A stretch of DNA of 64,000 nucleotides from an uncultured Sutterella sp. (GTDB taxonomy: Bacteria; Pseudomonadota; Gammaproteobacteria; Burkholderiales; Burkholderiaceae_F), in contig CAJLHF010000002.1 of the NCBI GenBank assembly GCA_905206365.1, positions 69,861 through 133,860 on the forward strand, written 5' to 3'. The position numbers were made by a program, and so were the translations under genes. Of this stretch, positions 9,083 to 17,419 are shown one piece after another. Numbering within the stretch: position 1 is the stretch's first letter; the number at the start of each line of letters is the position of its first letter. The notes below the pieces were generated by a model that did no database searches, was not told the DNA's origin, and saw only the letters and a program-made list of their open reading frames with translations.

Positions 9083-9619
9083 TCAGCGTTCCTCGGCTTC
9101 GTCCTGCGCCTTCCTTTTGTCGTTGAGACGAAGCTTGCGCAGCTTCTGGCAGGCGCGGTCCTTCTTGAGGCGGCTCAGGTGGTCGATGAAGACCACACCG
9201 TCGAGGTGATCGATCTCGTGCTGAACGCAAACGGCGAGAATGCCTTCCGCCTCGAATTCGACGGGGTTACCGTCGAGATCCTGAGCGCGTACGCGGACGT
9301 GATCGGGGCGCTTGACGTGCTCGTACAATCCCTTGAGGGAGAGGCATCCCTCCTCGTAGTCCTTCAGCGTGTCGCTGTGCTCAACGATGCTCGGGTTGAC
9401 GAGAACTTTGAGGCCCGACTTGTCTTCCGACACGTCGATGACGACGATGCGCTTGAGTACGCCCACCTGATTGGCGGCGAGACCGACGCCCGGAGCCGCG
9501 TACATGGTTTCCGTCATGTCGGCGGCGAGTTGCTGGAGCTCCTCGTTGAATTCCGTCACGGGTTCGGCGCGGCTCGAAAGAGCGACGTTCGGATACTGGA
9601 CGATCGGCAAAACGGCCAT
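9083..9619 (-). CDS. def: Peptide deformylase
   Basis: Metalloprotease that removes the N-formyl group from nascent proteins; 178 aa. All three signature motifs are present: GVGLAANQVG, EEGCLSLKGL (metal Cys) and HEIDHLDG (two metal His and the catalytic Glu). The starting sequence MAVLPIVQYPN is typical. It is separated from fmt by the plus-strand hydrolase. A TATAAT on its strand at 9722-9727 could serve as its promoter. Confidence 0.97.
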   Translation of the reverse strand: MAVLPIVQYPNVALSSRAEPVTEFNEELQQLAADMTETMYAAPGVGLAANQVGVLKRIVVIDVSEDKSGLKVLVNPSIVEHSDTLKDYEEGCLSLKGLYEHVKRPDHVRVRAQDLDGNPVEFEAEGILAVCVQHEIDHLDGVVFIDHLSRLKKDRACQKLRKLRLNDKRKAQDEAEER

Positions 9620-9721
9620 GACAAGCCTCCAACACGGTTGCCTTTGCAGGGCGACTCGTGCTTAAGTGTGAGTGAACGAACAAAGTTGCGCGACGGCGCG
9701 TCGCGCCGTGCGAAACTGGCA

Positions 9722-9727
9722 ATTATA
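9722..9727 (-). promoter_or_regulatory. Candidate -10 box (TATAAT) for def
   Basis: A perfect TATAAT lies about 100 bases upstream of the def ATG on its own strand. No convincing -35 hexamer is present at 16-18 bases. The implied leader contains a GC-rich hairpin, GCGCGACG paired to CGTCGCGC, near 9683-9704. The call rests on the -10 match alone. Confidence 0.4.
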
Positions 9728-9798
9728 GGGCGGAGCGCCGTAAGAAATTCTCCGACGGACGGTTTTCGCGTGTGTCGCGGGGAAATGTGAGGCAGGTG

Positions 9799-10680
9799 AT
9801 GGATACAAACGAGCAGCGGGCGTGGTTGCGTCTGGCGCGTGCGCGGCGCTTGAGCGCCGCGGCGGCGGTGCGACTTTTGCGGGATGCGGAGCTGCCCGAA
9901 GCGGTTTTCGCGTTGGACTATGCGACCGTAGCCAAGCGGGAAGGCGCCGAGGTCGCGGACGAAGTGCGCCGTCTCGGGCGGGGCGCTGAAGACGAGAGCG
10001 TCGATCGGGCGCTCGCGTGGTTGGAGCGGCACGACGACGCGTTTCTGTTGCCTTTTACGAGTGTGCTCTATCCTCAGGGGCTGTTACAAAGCGACCGTCC
10101 GCCGATCATGCTTTTCGCGCGCGGTAACGCGGGGCTTCTCGGACGCAAGACCGTGGCCGTGATCGGTTCGGAGCACGTCGATGCCGAAAGTATTGCAACG
10201 GGAGTCGAACTCGGGACGGCGCTCGTGCGGCGCAACGTCGCTTTGCTTGAGCGTACCGCGACGCCGCTCGAATTGAGCGTCGCACGAGCGGCGCCTTCGG
10301 GTACGATACTTGTTCTTGCTACCGGACCCGATCGAGTGTACCCGGCGATGGCCCTCGATGAGCAACGCTCGGTGCTTGCTTCGGGAGGGTTGTTGCTTGC
10401 CGAAGCGTTTCCCGAGGAGGGCGTAACGCCCGAGCGGCTTGAGCGCCGAGACGCGGTTTACGTCGCGGCGGCCGATGCCGTGCTACTGGTTGCCGCGGAG
10501 ACGAGTTCGTCCGAAATGCGCCTTGTGCGCACGGCCGGCGAGATGGGTCGGAGTGTTTTTGCCGTCCCCGGGAGTATTCATTCGCCCTACTCGAAGGGGC
10601 CTCATCGGCTGATTCGCAACGGCGCTACACTCGCGGAATCTGCCGAAGATGTACTCGGCGACCTCAAAAATCTTGCATAA
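9799..10680 (+). CDS. Degenerate DprA/Smf-like protein
   Basis: Corresponds by position and residual similarity to DprA, the RecA-loading protein of natural transformation. I chose ATG 9799 (293 aa); a GTG at 9772 is also in frame. Family features kept are YPQGLLQSDRPPIMLFARGN, TVAVIGS, TILVLATGPDRVYP, GRSVFAVPGSI and HRLIRNGA. The DNA-binding signature SGxARGIDxxAH is replaced by LLERTATPLELSVAR, the RNR motif by ERRDAV, and the SGSLIT-type motif by SSSEMRLVRT. The C-terminal winged helix is absent. The frame is intact, so this is a diverged protein rather than a pseudogene. DNA binding is doubtful. Confidence 0.75.
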   Translation: MDTNEQRAWLRLARARRLSAAAAVRLLRDAELPEAVFALDYATVAKREGAEVADEVRRLGRGAEDESVDRALAWLERHDDAFLLPFTSVLYPQGLLQSDRPPIMLFARGNAGLLGRKTVAVIGSEHVDAESIATGVELGTALVRRNVALLERTATPLELSVARAAPSGTILVLATGPDRVYPAMALDEQRSVLASGGLLLAEAFPEEGVTPERLERRDAVYVAAADAVLLVAAETSSSEMRLVRTAGEMGRSVFAVPGSIHSPYSKGPHRLIRNGATLAESAEDVLGDLKNLA

Positions 10681-10759
10681 TGCGGCCTTCGCCGATCTTG
10701 GTTCCCGTCTACGCTGGTGTACAGGGCGACGAACACTTCCATTTCCGACTTGGATCATC

Positions 10760-13411
10760 ATGGGCCAAACACTGGTTATTGCCGAAAAACCCTCGGTTGC
10801 GAGCGATATCGCAAAAGCGCTCGGCGGTTTTAAGAAAGACGGAGATTTTTGGGTGAGCGATACCATGCTCATCGGATCGGCCGTCGGTCATCTCCTGGAG
10901 CTCGCCGCTCCCGAAGAGTACGACGTCAAGCGCGGCCGCTGGTCGTTCGCCAATCTTCCGGTTATTCCGCCGCATTTCGACCTGCGACCGATCAAAAAGT
11001 CGGTGACGAAATTCGAGACGTTGGCGCGAAAGATGCGTAGCCGCGCCGTCACCGACATCATCAACGCATGCGACGCGGGACGTGAAGGCGAACTGATCTT
11101 CCGTTACATCATGCAGGCCGCGAGCTGCAAGAAGCCCGTGCGTCGTCTGTGGTTGCAGTCGATGACGGCCGCGGCGATTCGCAAGGCCTTTGAGACGCTT
11201 CGTACCGACGAAGAGATGAAGCCTCTTGAAGCAGCCGCCCGTAGCCGCTCGGAGGCGGACTGGCTGGTTGGCATCAACGGCACGCGTGCGCTTACCGCGT
11301 TCAATTCCAAGGACGGCGGCTTTTTCCTGACGACGGTCGGGCGCGTGCAAACACCGACACTCGCGATCGTCGTCGCGCGCGAAGAGGAAATCCATCACTT
11401 CGTCTCAAAGCCCTACTGGACCGTCAAGGCGGTCTTCGGTGCCGCGGCGGGCGAGTACGAAAGTCTCTGGCAGGACGCCAAGTTCGTCAAAACAAAGGGT
11501 CAGGCGCCGGAACTCAAAGCTGAACGCCTCTGGAGCGAAGCCGAAGCGCTTCGCATCGTCGAACGCTGCCGCGGGCAGTCGGGGATCGTGACGGAAACGA
11601 AAAAGCGCTCGACCTCAATGTCGCCCGCGCTCTTTGATCTGACGAGCTTGCAACGCGAAGCGAACAGTAGTTTCGGCTTCCCCGCCCGAATGACGCTTGC
11701 GATCGCGCAGCGCCTCTATGAACGCCACAAGGTGCTTACCTATCCGCGTACAGACGCCCGCGCGCTGCCCGAAGACTATATCCCGACCGTGTATGAGACG
11801 CTCGAACACCTCAAGCGCCTGAGCGACTATGCGAAGTTCGCGGGCACGATCGTGACGAATCGCTGGGTGAAGCAGGACAAGCGCGTCTTCGATAACACGA
11901 AGATCAGCGACCACTTCGCCATCATTCCTACCGGGGAGCTTCCTAAGGAACTTGACGAAACCGAACAGAAGATCTACGACCTCGTCGTGCGGCGTTTCAT
12001 CTCGGTCTTTTATCCTGCGGCGGAATTTGACGTGACAACGCGTACGACGACCGTCGGCGAAGACCGCTTCGTGACCGAGGGGAAAGTACTCGTGACGCCG
12101 GGCTGGATGGAGGTCGCCGGTCGTGGCGGCAAGACGCAGAGCGACCTCTGTCCGGTGACGGACGGCGAGAGCGTGCGCACAACCGACATCAATGCCAAGC
12201 AGGACGCGACCCGTCCGCCCGCTCGTTACACCGACGCGACGCTTCTCTCCGCAATGGAAGCCGCGGGCAAGAAGCTCGAGACGGGCGAATTGCGCAACGC
12301 GATGGCCGAAAAGGGTCTCGGTACCCCGGCTACGCGTGCTCAGACGATCGAAGGTCTGATCGAGCAGAAGTATTTGCGTCGCGACGGACGTGACCTTATC
12401 CCCAATGCGAAAGCCTTCCAGCTGATGCAGCTCGTGCGCGGACTGCACATCGACGAACTCACGCAACCCAAGCTTACGGCCGAATGGGAACGCAAGCTCG
12501 CTCAGATCGAAAGCGGCGTCGTGTCGCGCGACGATTTCATGGATGAAATTCGTCGTATGACGGAAACGATCGTTTCCGCGGCCAAGCAGTACGAGGGCGA
12601 CAGCGTTCCGATCGTCAACCCGATTCACTTCCGCAATCGCTGCCCGGCCTGCGGCGGCGAGATCGTAGAAAACTACAAGCGCTTCGCGTGTACGGGCGAG
12701 GGGTGCGGCTTTTCGCTGCCCAAGCACCCGTCGGGTCGGGCGTTCGAGCCCGAAGAGGTTGAAGAGCTTCTCGCCACGCACCACGTCGGTCCGCTTTCAG
12801 GTTTCATCAGCAAGCGGGGTTTCCCCTTTGAGGGCGAGGTGATTTTGGCCAAGGATCCGGAAACAGGCGAATGGGGTATGCGCTTCGATTTCGAGGATCG
12901 CCCCGAAGTAACCGAAGAGGAAATCGCCGCCGCGCCGCAGATCGCTACCTGTCCGCTTTGCCAAGGTCGCGTCATCGAGTTCGGCGACTACTATGTGTGC
13001 GAACACGCGCTCGCCGGAGATAAAAAACGTTGCGTGATGCGCTCCGGCAAGGTCATTTTGCAGCGTCCGATTTCGTGCGCCGAAATCGTCGCGCTCTGCG
13101 AAACCAAGCGTACGCCGTTGCTCGAAGGGTTCGTGTCGAAGCGCACCAACCGCCCCTTCAGCGCGTATCTCGTCCTCGACAAGACGAAGGGCGTGATGTT
13201 CGAATTCGAAAAGCGCGAGAAAACGTCGAAGACCGCCAAGAGCGCCGATGGCGAAGCGGTGACGGAAAATGAGGCGTCGGAAGAGGTCTCCAAGACGACG
13301 GCGAAGCGCACCAAGGCTTCGGGAACGACGAAAACCGAGACGAAAAAGACAGCGACGCGTACCCGCAAGACGGCGACCGCGAAGAAAAAAGCCGAGCCGA
13401 CTGAAGCCTGA
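10760..13411 (+). CDS. topB: DNA topoisomerase III (TopB type, long form)
   Basis: Type IA topoisomerase of 883 aa, starting at ATG 10760 (MGQTLVIAEKPSVASDIAKAL). It has the TOPRIM acidic cluster (NACDAGREGELIFRYIM) and the active-site Tyr in VLTYPRTDARALPEDY. After the core come Cys-rich zinc-binding segments (CPACGGEIVENYKRF, CPLCQGRVIEFGDYYVCE). The last about 65 residues are a Lys/Thr/Ala-rich tail (TKTETKKTATRTRKTATAKK) that could bind nucleic acid nonspecifically. It resolves single-strand-linked DNA. This long form next to dprA is usual in Burkholderiales. A Met further upstream gives a non-homologous leader and was not used. Confidence 0.93.
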   Translation: MGQTLVIAEKPSVASDIAKALGGFKKDGDFWVSDTMLIGSAVGHLLELAAPEEYDVKRGRWSFANLPVIPPHFDLRPIKKSVTKFETLARKMRSRAVTDIINACDAGREGELIFRYIMQAASCKKPVRRLWLQSMTAAAIRKAFETLRTDEEMKPLEAAARSRSEADWLVGINGTRALTAFNSKDGGFFLTTVGRVQTPTLAIVVAREEEIHHFVSKPYWTVKAVFGAAAGEYESLWQDAKFVKTKGQAPELKAERLWSEAEALRIVERCRGQSGIVTETKKRSTSMSPALFDLTSLQREANSSFGFPARMTLAIAQRLYERHKVLTYPRTDARALPEDYIPTVYETLEHLKRLSDYAKFAGTIVTNRWVKQDKRVFDNTKISDHFAIIPTGELPKELDETEQKIYDLVVRRFISVFYPAAEFDVTTRTTTVGEDRFVTEGKVLVTPGWMEVAGRGGKTQSDLCPVTDGESVRTTDINAKQDATRPPARYTDATLLSAMEAAGKKLETGELRNAMAEKGLGTPATRAQTIEGLIEQKYLRRDGRDLIPNAKAFQLMQLVRGLHIDELTQPKLTAEWERKLAQIESGVVSRDDFMDEIRRMTETIVSAAKQYEGDSVPIVNPIHFRNRCPACGGEIVENYKRFACTGEGCGFSLPKHPSGRAFEPEEVEELLATHHVGPLSGFISKRGFPFEGEVILAKDPETGEWGMRFDFEDRPEVTEEEIAAAPQIATCPLCQGRVIEFGDYYVCEHALAGDKKRCVMRSGKVILQRPISCAEIVALCETKRTPLLEGFVSKRTNRPFSAYLVLDKTKGVMFEFEKREKTSKTAKSADGEAVTENEASEEVSKTTAKRTKASGTTKTETKKTATRTRKTATAKKKAEPTEA

Positions 13412-13433
13412 GGCGAGGAACGTTCGCATGAAA

Positions 13434-13464
13434 AAAAACCGGAGCGAAACACTCCGGTTTTTTT
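13434..13464. terminator. Bidirectional rho-independent terminator
   Basis: The stem AACCGGAG / CTCCGGTT with loop CGAAACA is flanked by a run of A on the left and T on the right. It lies between the convergent topoisomerase gene and the YtfL-like gene and can end transcription in both directions. Confidence 0.9.
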
Positions 13465-13501
13465 GCGGGAAGCGCTCGGGCGCGCACCGTCGAAAGCCTT
13501 G

Positions 13502-14827
13502 TCAGAGCGTCGTTTCCGAGGCATCGGACGCGGACGTTTTACTTTTCGTGCGGGTGACTAGCACCTGGTCGATCTTGTTGTTGTCGACGTCAAGTACTTC
13601 GAACGTGTATTCGCCGCATACCACCTTGTCGGTGCGCTTCGGAATTTTGCGCAGCATGTACATCATGAAGCCTGCCACCGTTTCATAGGCGGAGTCTTCG
13701 GGTAGCTCGTCGATGCCGAGCGCGTGTTCGATATCGTCGATGGGCGTGGCGCCGTCGACGAGCCACGTGTCATCGTCGCGCTGAATGATCTGCAACTCGT
13801 CGGTCGTCGTCACGAGGTCGCCCATGACGGTCGACATGACGTCGTTGATCGTAATGATGCCGACGACGAGCGCATACTCGTTGAGAATGACGGCAAAGTC
13901 GGCGTGCGTGCGCTGGAAGACGTCAAGTACCTCGGAGAGCGTGAGCGAGTCCGGAATGAACTGGCAGGGCTGAACGAGGCCGCCCTCCTGGAAGCAGATC
14001 GGCTTTTCGTCAAGCACGAGTCTCAGTAGGTGCTTCGAGTCGACGAACCCGACGACGTGGTCGAGATCCTTGTCGCAGACAAGGAAGCGGTTGTAGGGAA
14101 CGGTCGCGATTTTGGCGCGGATGCTCGCTTCGGTTTCGTCGGTCGTGAAGTAGACGATATTCTCGCGCGGCGTCATGGCCGACGGCACGAGACGGCTTTC
14201 AAGTTCAAAGACGTTCTGAATGACGGCTTCTTCCTGCGGGGCGATGACGCCTGCCGCGGCGCCCGCACCGACGCTCGCGAGAATGTCCTCGGACGTGATC
14301 GTTTCTTGACGCTTCGTGGGCAAGCCGAGCGAGCGGATGCAGGCATCCGAAAGGCGCTCAAGAACGAAAACGATCGGGCGCAACACCTTGATGACGATCC
14401 GCATGGGACGCACAACGCGCATGGCGACCACTTCGGGGCGCGCGATGGCGAGACGCTTGGGTAGCAGGTCTGCAAAGATGACAAAAAGGGTCGTGGCGAG
14501 CAGGAAGGAAAGCACGAATCCCACGTGGGGCAGGTTGACGGCCGGAATGATCGGCTCGAGACACCACATGAAGAAGGGGGAAAACGCTGCATCCCCCACG
14601 ATACCGCCCAAAAGAGCGATGGCGTTCACCATGACCTGAAGGGCCGAGAAGAATTGTCCGGGGTGCTCCTGGAGTTCGAGCACCAGATCCGCGCGTCGGT
14701 CGCCGTCCTCGGAGAGCGCTTGAAGCCGGGTCTTGGTGGCCGCGGCGAGCGAGATTTCCGCCGCCGAAAAGAAGGCACTGAGGATGACCAGGCAGAAAAG
14801 CGCCATGACCTGAGGGTAGGAAGACAT
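13502..14827 (-). CDS. ytfL: YtfL/PaeA-type membrane CBS protein (CNNM/CorC family)
   Basis: Inner-membrane protein of 441 aa. The N-terminal DUF21 domain has about four membrane helices. Its opening AFFSAAEISLAAATKTRLQAL and NAIALLGGIVGDAAFSP closely match E. coli YtfL, now called PaeA and linked to cadaverine/putrescine export. A CBS pair follows (about 205-340), then a CorC_HlyC C-terminal domain (VDGATPIDDIEHALGI). It is 441 aa versus 447 in E. coli. The older label hemolysin-like is misleading. Transported substrate here is inferred from E. coli only. Confidence 0.88.
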   Translation of the reverse strand: MSSYPQVMALFCLVILSAFFSAAEISLAAATKTRLQALSEDGDRRADLVLELQEHPGQFFSALQVMVNAIALLGGIVGDAAFSPFFMWCLEPIIPAVNLPHVGFVLSFLLATTLFVIFADLLPKRLAIARPEVVAMRVVRPMRIVIKVLRPIVFVLERLSDACIRSLGLPTKRQETITSEDILASVGAGAAAGVIAPQEEAVIQNVFELESRLVPSAMTPRENIVYFTTDETEASIRAKIATVPYNRFLVCDKDLDHVVGFVDSKHLLRLVLDEKPICFQEGGLVQPCQFIPDSLTLSEVLDVFQRTHADFAVILNEYALVVGIITINDVMSTVMGDLVTTTDELQIIQRDDDTWLVDGATPIDDIEHALGIDELPEDSAYETVAGFMMYMLRKIPKRTDKVVCGEYTFEVLDVDNNKIDQVLVTRTKSKTSASDASETTL

Positions 14828-15128
14828 AAAACGACCGTCTTTTTGTTATGAAGCCGTCAGTTTATCATAGGAAGAGCTAACATGTTGTTTTATGGGTTGT
14901 TTTTGCCTTCCGGGGCGGATGTTCCGGAGGTCTCCGGGGTGCAAAACGTAACATTTTGTCCGACGGTGGCCGCACGAAAGGCGGTACGACGGATCGTCGG
15001 GTTACACTCGTGGAACTCCGTCGTTCGCTTGCCGGATGCGGGGGGCGCGTTCCCCGGATGCTCGGAAATCAGCCGGAGGATGCGGCAGAACACTCACAGG
15101 CCAAAACGAAAGAAACAAAGGACACACA
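14828..15128. other. Divergent intergenic region between ytfL and the aap operon
   Basis: About 300 bases without a convincing gene. It must hold the promoters for ytfL (minus) and for the amino-acid transporter (plus). Weak -10-like hexamers are TATGAT on the minus strand near 14865 and TACACT on the plus strand near 15004. Neither has a good -35. A short GC-rich repeat of CCGGGG/CCGGAGG type sits near 14910-14940. No operator could be assigned. Confidence 0.5.
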
Positions 15129-16148
15129 ATGAACGCGAAGATCACCGCCCTGGTTGCGGCTGCCGTATCCACTCTTGCCGCTCCCGCTTTCGCGGGCTCC
15201 ACGCTTGACGCGATCAAGGCCCGAGGCCACCTGCTCTGCGGCGTCAATACGGCGGCTCCGGGTTTCTCGAGTGCCGACAGCCAGGGCAACTGGAAGGGTC
15301 TTGACGTGAACATCTGCCGGGCCGTTGCGGCTGCCGTTCTGGGCGATGCGAACAAGGTGAAGTACGTTCCACTCAGCTCGCCGCAACGCTTCACGGCGCT
15401 TCAGTCGGGTGAAATCGACATGCTCGCTCGCAACACGACCTGGAACATGACGCGCGATGCGAGCCAGGGGTCCGTTTTCGTCGCAGTTTCCTACTACGAC
15501 GGTCAGGGCTTCATGGTCCCGAAGGAGTTGAACATCAAGGGCGCGAAGGAACTCGACGGTGCCACGATCTGCGTGCAGTCGGGCACCTCGTCCGAAAAGA
15601 CGCTCTCGGACTACTTCAACTCCCACAAGATGAGCTACAAGACGGTTGTTTTCGATACGACCGAAGCCACGCAGAGCGCGTTCCTCTCGGGTCGTTGCGA
15701 CGTCTATACGACGGATATGTCCGACCTCGCGGGCATCCGTACGGTCGCGCAGGATCCTTCGAAGTATGAAATCCTCCCGACCATGATCAGCAAGGAACCC
15801 CTCGGCCCGGCGGTTCGTCGTGGCGACGACGAATTTTTCCAGATCGTGCGTTGGTCGTTCGCCGCGTTCCTCGGTGCCGAAGAACTCGGCGTGACGAAGG
15901 CCAACGTCGACGAACTGCGCAAGAGTTCCTCGAATCCCGACGTGCAACGTCTTCTCGGTACGGGCGAAGACATGGGCCGCATGCTCGGCCTCGACAAGGA
16001 CTGGTCGTACCGCATCGTCAAGCAGGTCGGCAACTACGGCGAATCCTGGAACGAGTTCTTCGGTCCGAAGTCGGCGCTCAATCTGCCGCGCGGTCTCAAC
16101 AAGCTCTGGACGGAAGGCGGCTTGATGTACGCCATGCCGATCCGCTGA
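15129..16148 (+). CDS. aapJ: Amino-acid ABC transporter, periplasmic binding protein (AapJ-like)
   Basis: Periplasmic solute-binding protein of 339 aa. The start is ATG 15129, after AAAGGA. The signal peptide is MNAKITALVAAAVSTLAAPAFA, cleaved before GSTLD. The mature part shows the polar amino-acid family pattern: GHLLCGVNTAAPGFSSAD, GLDVNICRAVAAAVLGD, RNTTWNMTRD and GATICVQSGTSSEKTLSDYF. These match the AapJ/BztA general L-amino-acid type. It heads the operon with two permeases. A strong hairpin after its stop could protect its mRNA and keep binding protein in excess over permease. Confidence 0.93.
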   Translation: MNAKITALVAAAVSTLAAPAFAGSTLDAIKARGHLLCGVNTAAPGFSSADSQGNWKGLDVNICRAVAAAVLGDANKVKYVPLSSPQRFTALQSGEIDMLARNTTWNMTRDASQGSVFVAVSYYDGQGFMVPKELNIKGAKELDGATICVQSGTSSEKTLSDYFNSHKMSYKTVVFDTTEATQSAFLSGRCDVYTTDMSDLAGIRTVAQDPSKYEILPTMISKEPLGPAVRRGDDEFFQIVRWSFAAFLGAEELGVTKANVDELRKSSSNPDVQRLLGTGEDMGRMLGLDKDWSYRIVKQVGNYGESWNEFFGPKSALNLPRGLNKLWTEGGLMYAMPIR

Positions 16149-16185
16149 GCGTGACGGACTGTTGCTGACTCGACTTCTTTGTCCG

Positions 16186-16218
16186 AGAGGCCCCAAGGCG
16201 ACAGGCCGTGGGGCCTCT
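16186..16218 (+). terminator. Intra-operon hairpin after aapJ (attenuator or mRNA stabiliser)
   Basis: A perfect 10-bp stem AGAGGCCCCA / TGGGGCCTCT with a 13-base loop is followed by TCCTCGTTTCTG, a poor U-tract. It lies between the binding-protein and permease genes. Such hairpins usually allow partial read-through and stabilise the upstream message. Confidence 0.65.
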
Positions 16219-16240
16219 TCCTCGTTTCTGAAAAACAATC

Positions 16241-17419
16241 ATGCTATTCCGAGACCGAATGTGGAGCGTGCCGGGCGACGAGGCCTGGAGGCGTCGCGAA
16301 AAGACGCGAAAACGCAAGGAGTATACGCTTCAGGCCGTATTGGTTCTGTTGCTAGTGTCGGTGTTGGCTTCGCTTTCACTCAACGTGGCGGAAAATCTCG
16401 AAGCCAAGAACATCCGTAGCGGTTTTGATTTTCTCTTCGGCCCCGCGGGCTTTGACATCGGAGAAAAACTCATCGCGTTTCAAAGCTCGGACGCGCTTTG
16501 GAAAGCGTTTCTGAACGGCCTCTTCAACACATTGCGGGTGTCGTGCTGGGCGATTCTCTCGGCGACCGTTCTCGGCGTCGTCGTGGGCGCCATGCGGATC
16601 TCCCGTCATCCGATGTTGCGTTTTCTCGGTGCGGCTCATGTTGAGGCGTACCGTAACGTGCCGTTGCTCGTACTGCTCCTGGCGATCTACCTCGTCGTGA
16701 CGGAGTTGCTCCCGGGGGTGCGTCAGGCCTGGCACGTCGGCAACTGGATTTATCTCTCGAAGACGGGCCTTCTCTACGCCGCTCCTCTGATGGGGTTCAA
16801 GGCGGTGCTCTGCGGTCTCGGCGTCGGCCTGCTCGGTGCCTGGGCGGGTTACAAGACGGCTCTGCGGCGAACGACGGGGCTCTTTGCGGGTCTCATCGGC
16901 CTGGCGGCCTTTGCCGTTACGTACGCGCTCGTTTGGGTGCTCTGCGGCGTCGTCGGCGGTTGGGACGTGCCCGTGGCCACGCGCTTTTCCATGCGCGGCG
17001 GCTCGCAGCTCACGCCCGAATTTCTGACGATCTGGCTCGGGCTCACGATGTTCACGTCCGCCGCCATTGCCGAAATCGTTCGTGCGGGCGTGCAGGCGGT
17101 GCGTCCCGGGCAGTGGCATGCGGCGTACGCGCTCGGTCTGACGCGCGGCCAAACCGTGAGCTACGTGGTGTTCCCGCAGGCCATGCGTCTGGCGATTCCG
17201 CCCCTGGCCAGCCAGTACATGAACCTCACGAAAAATTCGTCTCTGGCGGTCATGGTGGGGTATCCCGACATCGTCAACATCGGCAACACGGCCATCAACG
17301 TGAGCGCTCAAGCGCTTGAGGTGATCGCCATCATCATGGCCGTCTATCTCACGATCAATTTGGTGATCGCGATGATCATGAATGCTGTCAACGCCGTCAT
17401 CATGAGGGCTCCGCAATGA
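16241..17419 (+). CDS. aapQ: Amino-acid ABC transporter permease (AapQ-like)
   Basis: Inner-membrane permease of 392 aa. The long N-terminal region with a membrane helix (about 27-47) and the SGFDFLFGPAGFDIGEKLI stretch are typical of AapQ/BztB. The His/Glu/Gln-type permease core begins at FLNGLFNTLRVSCWAILSAT. The EAA loop that docks on the ATPase is readable near AYALGLTRGQTVSYVVFPQAM. Its stop codon overlaps the next start by four bases (ATGA), so translation is coupled. Confidence 0.93.
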   Translation: MLFRDRMWSVPGDEAWRRREKTRKRKEYTLQAVLVLLLVSVLASLSLNVAENLEAKNIRSGFDFLFGPAGFDIGEKLIAFQSSDALWKAFLNGLFNTLRVSCWAILSATVLGVVVGAMRISRHPMLRFLGAAHVEAYRNVPLLVLLLAIYLVVTELLPGVRQAWHVGNWIYLSKTGLLYAAPLMGFKAVLCGLGVGLLGAWAGYKTALRRTTGLFAGLIGLAAFAVTYALVWVLCGVVGGWDVPVATRFSMRGGSQLTPEFLTIWLGLTMFTSAAIAEIVRAGVQAVRPGQWHAAYALGLTRGQTVSYVVFPQAMRLAIPPLASQYMNLTKNSSLAVMVGYPDIVNIGNTAINVSAQALEVIAIIMAVYLTINLVIAMIMNAVNAVIMRAPQ

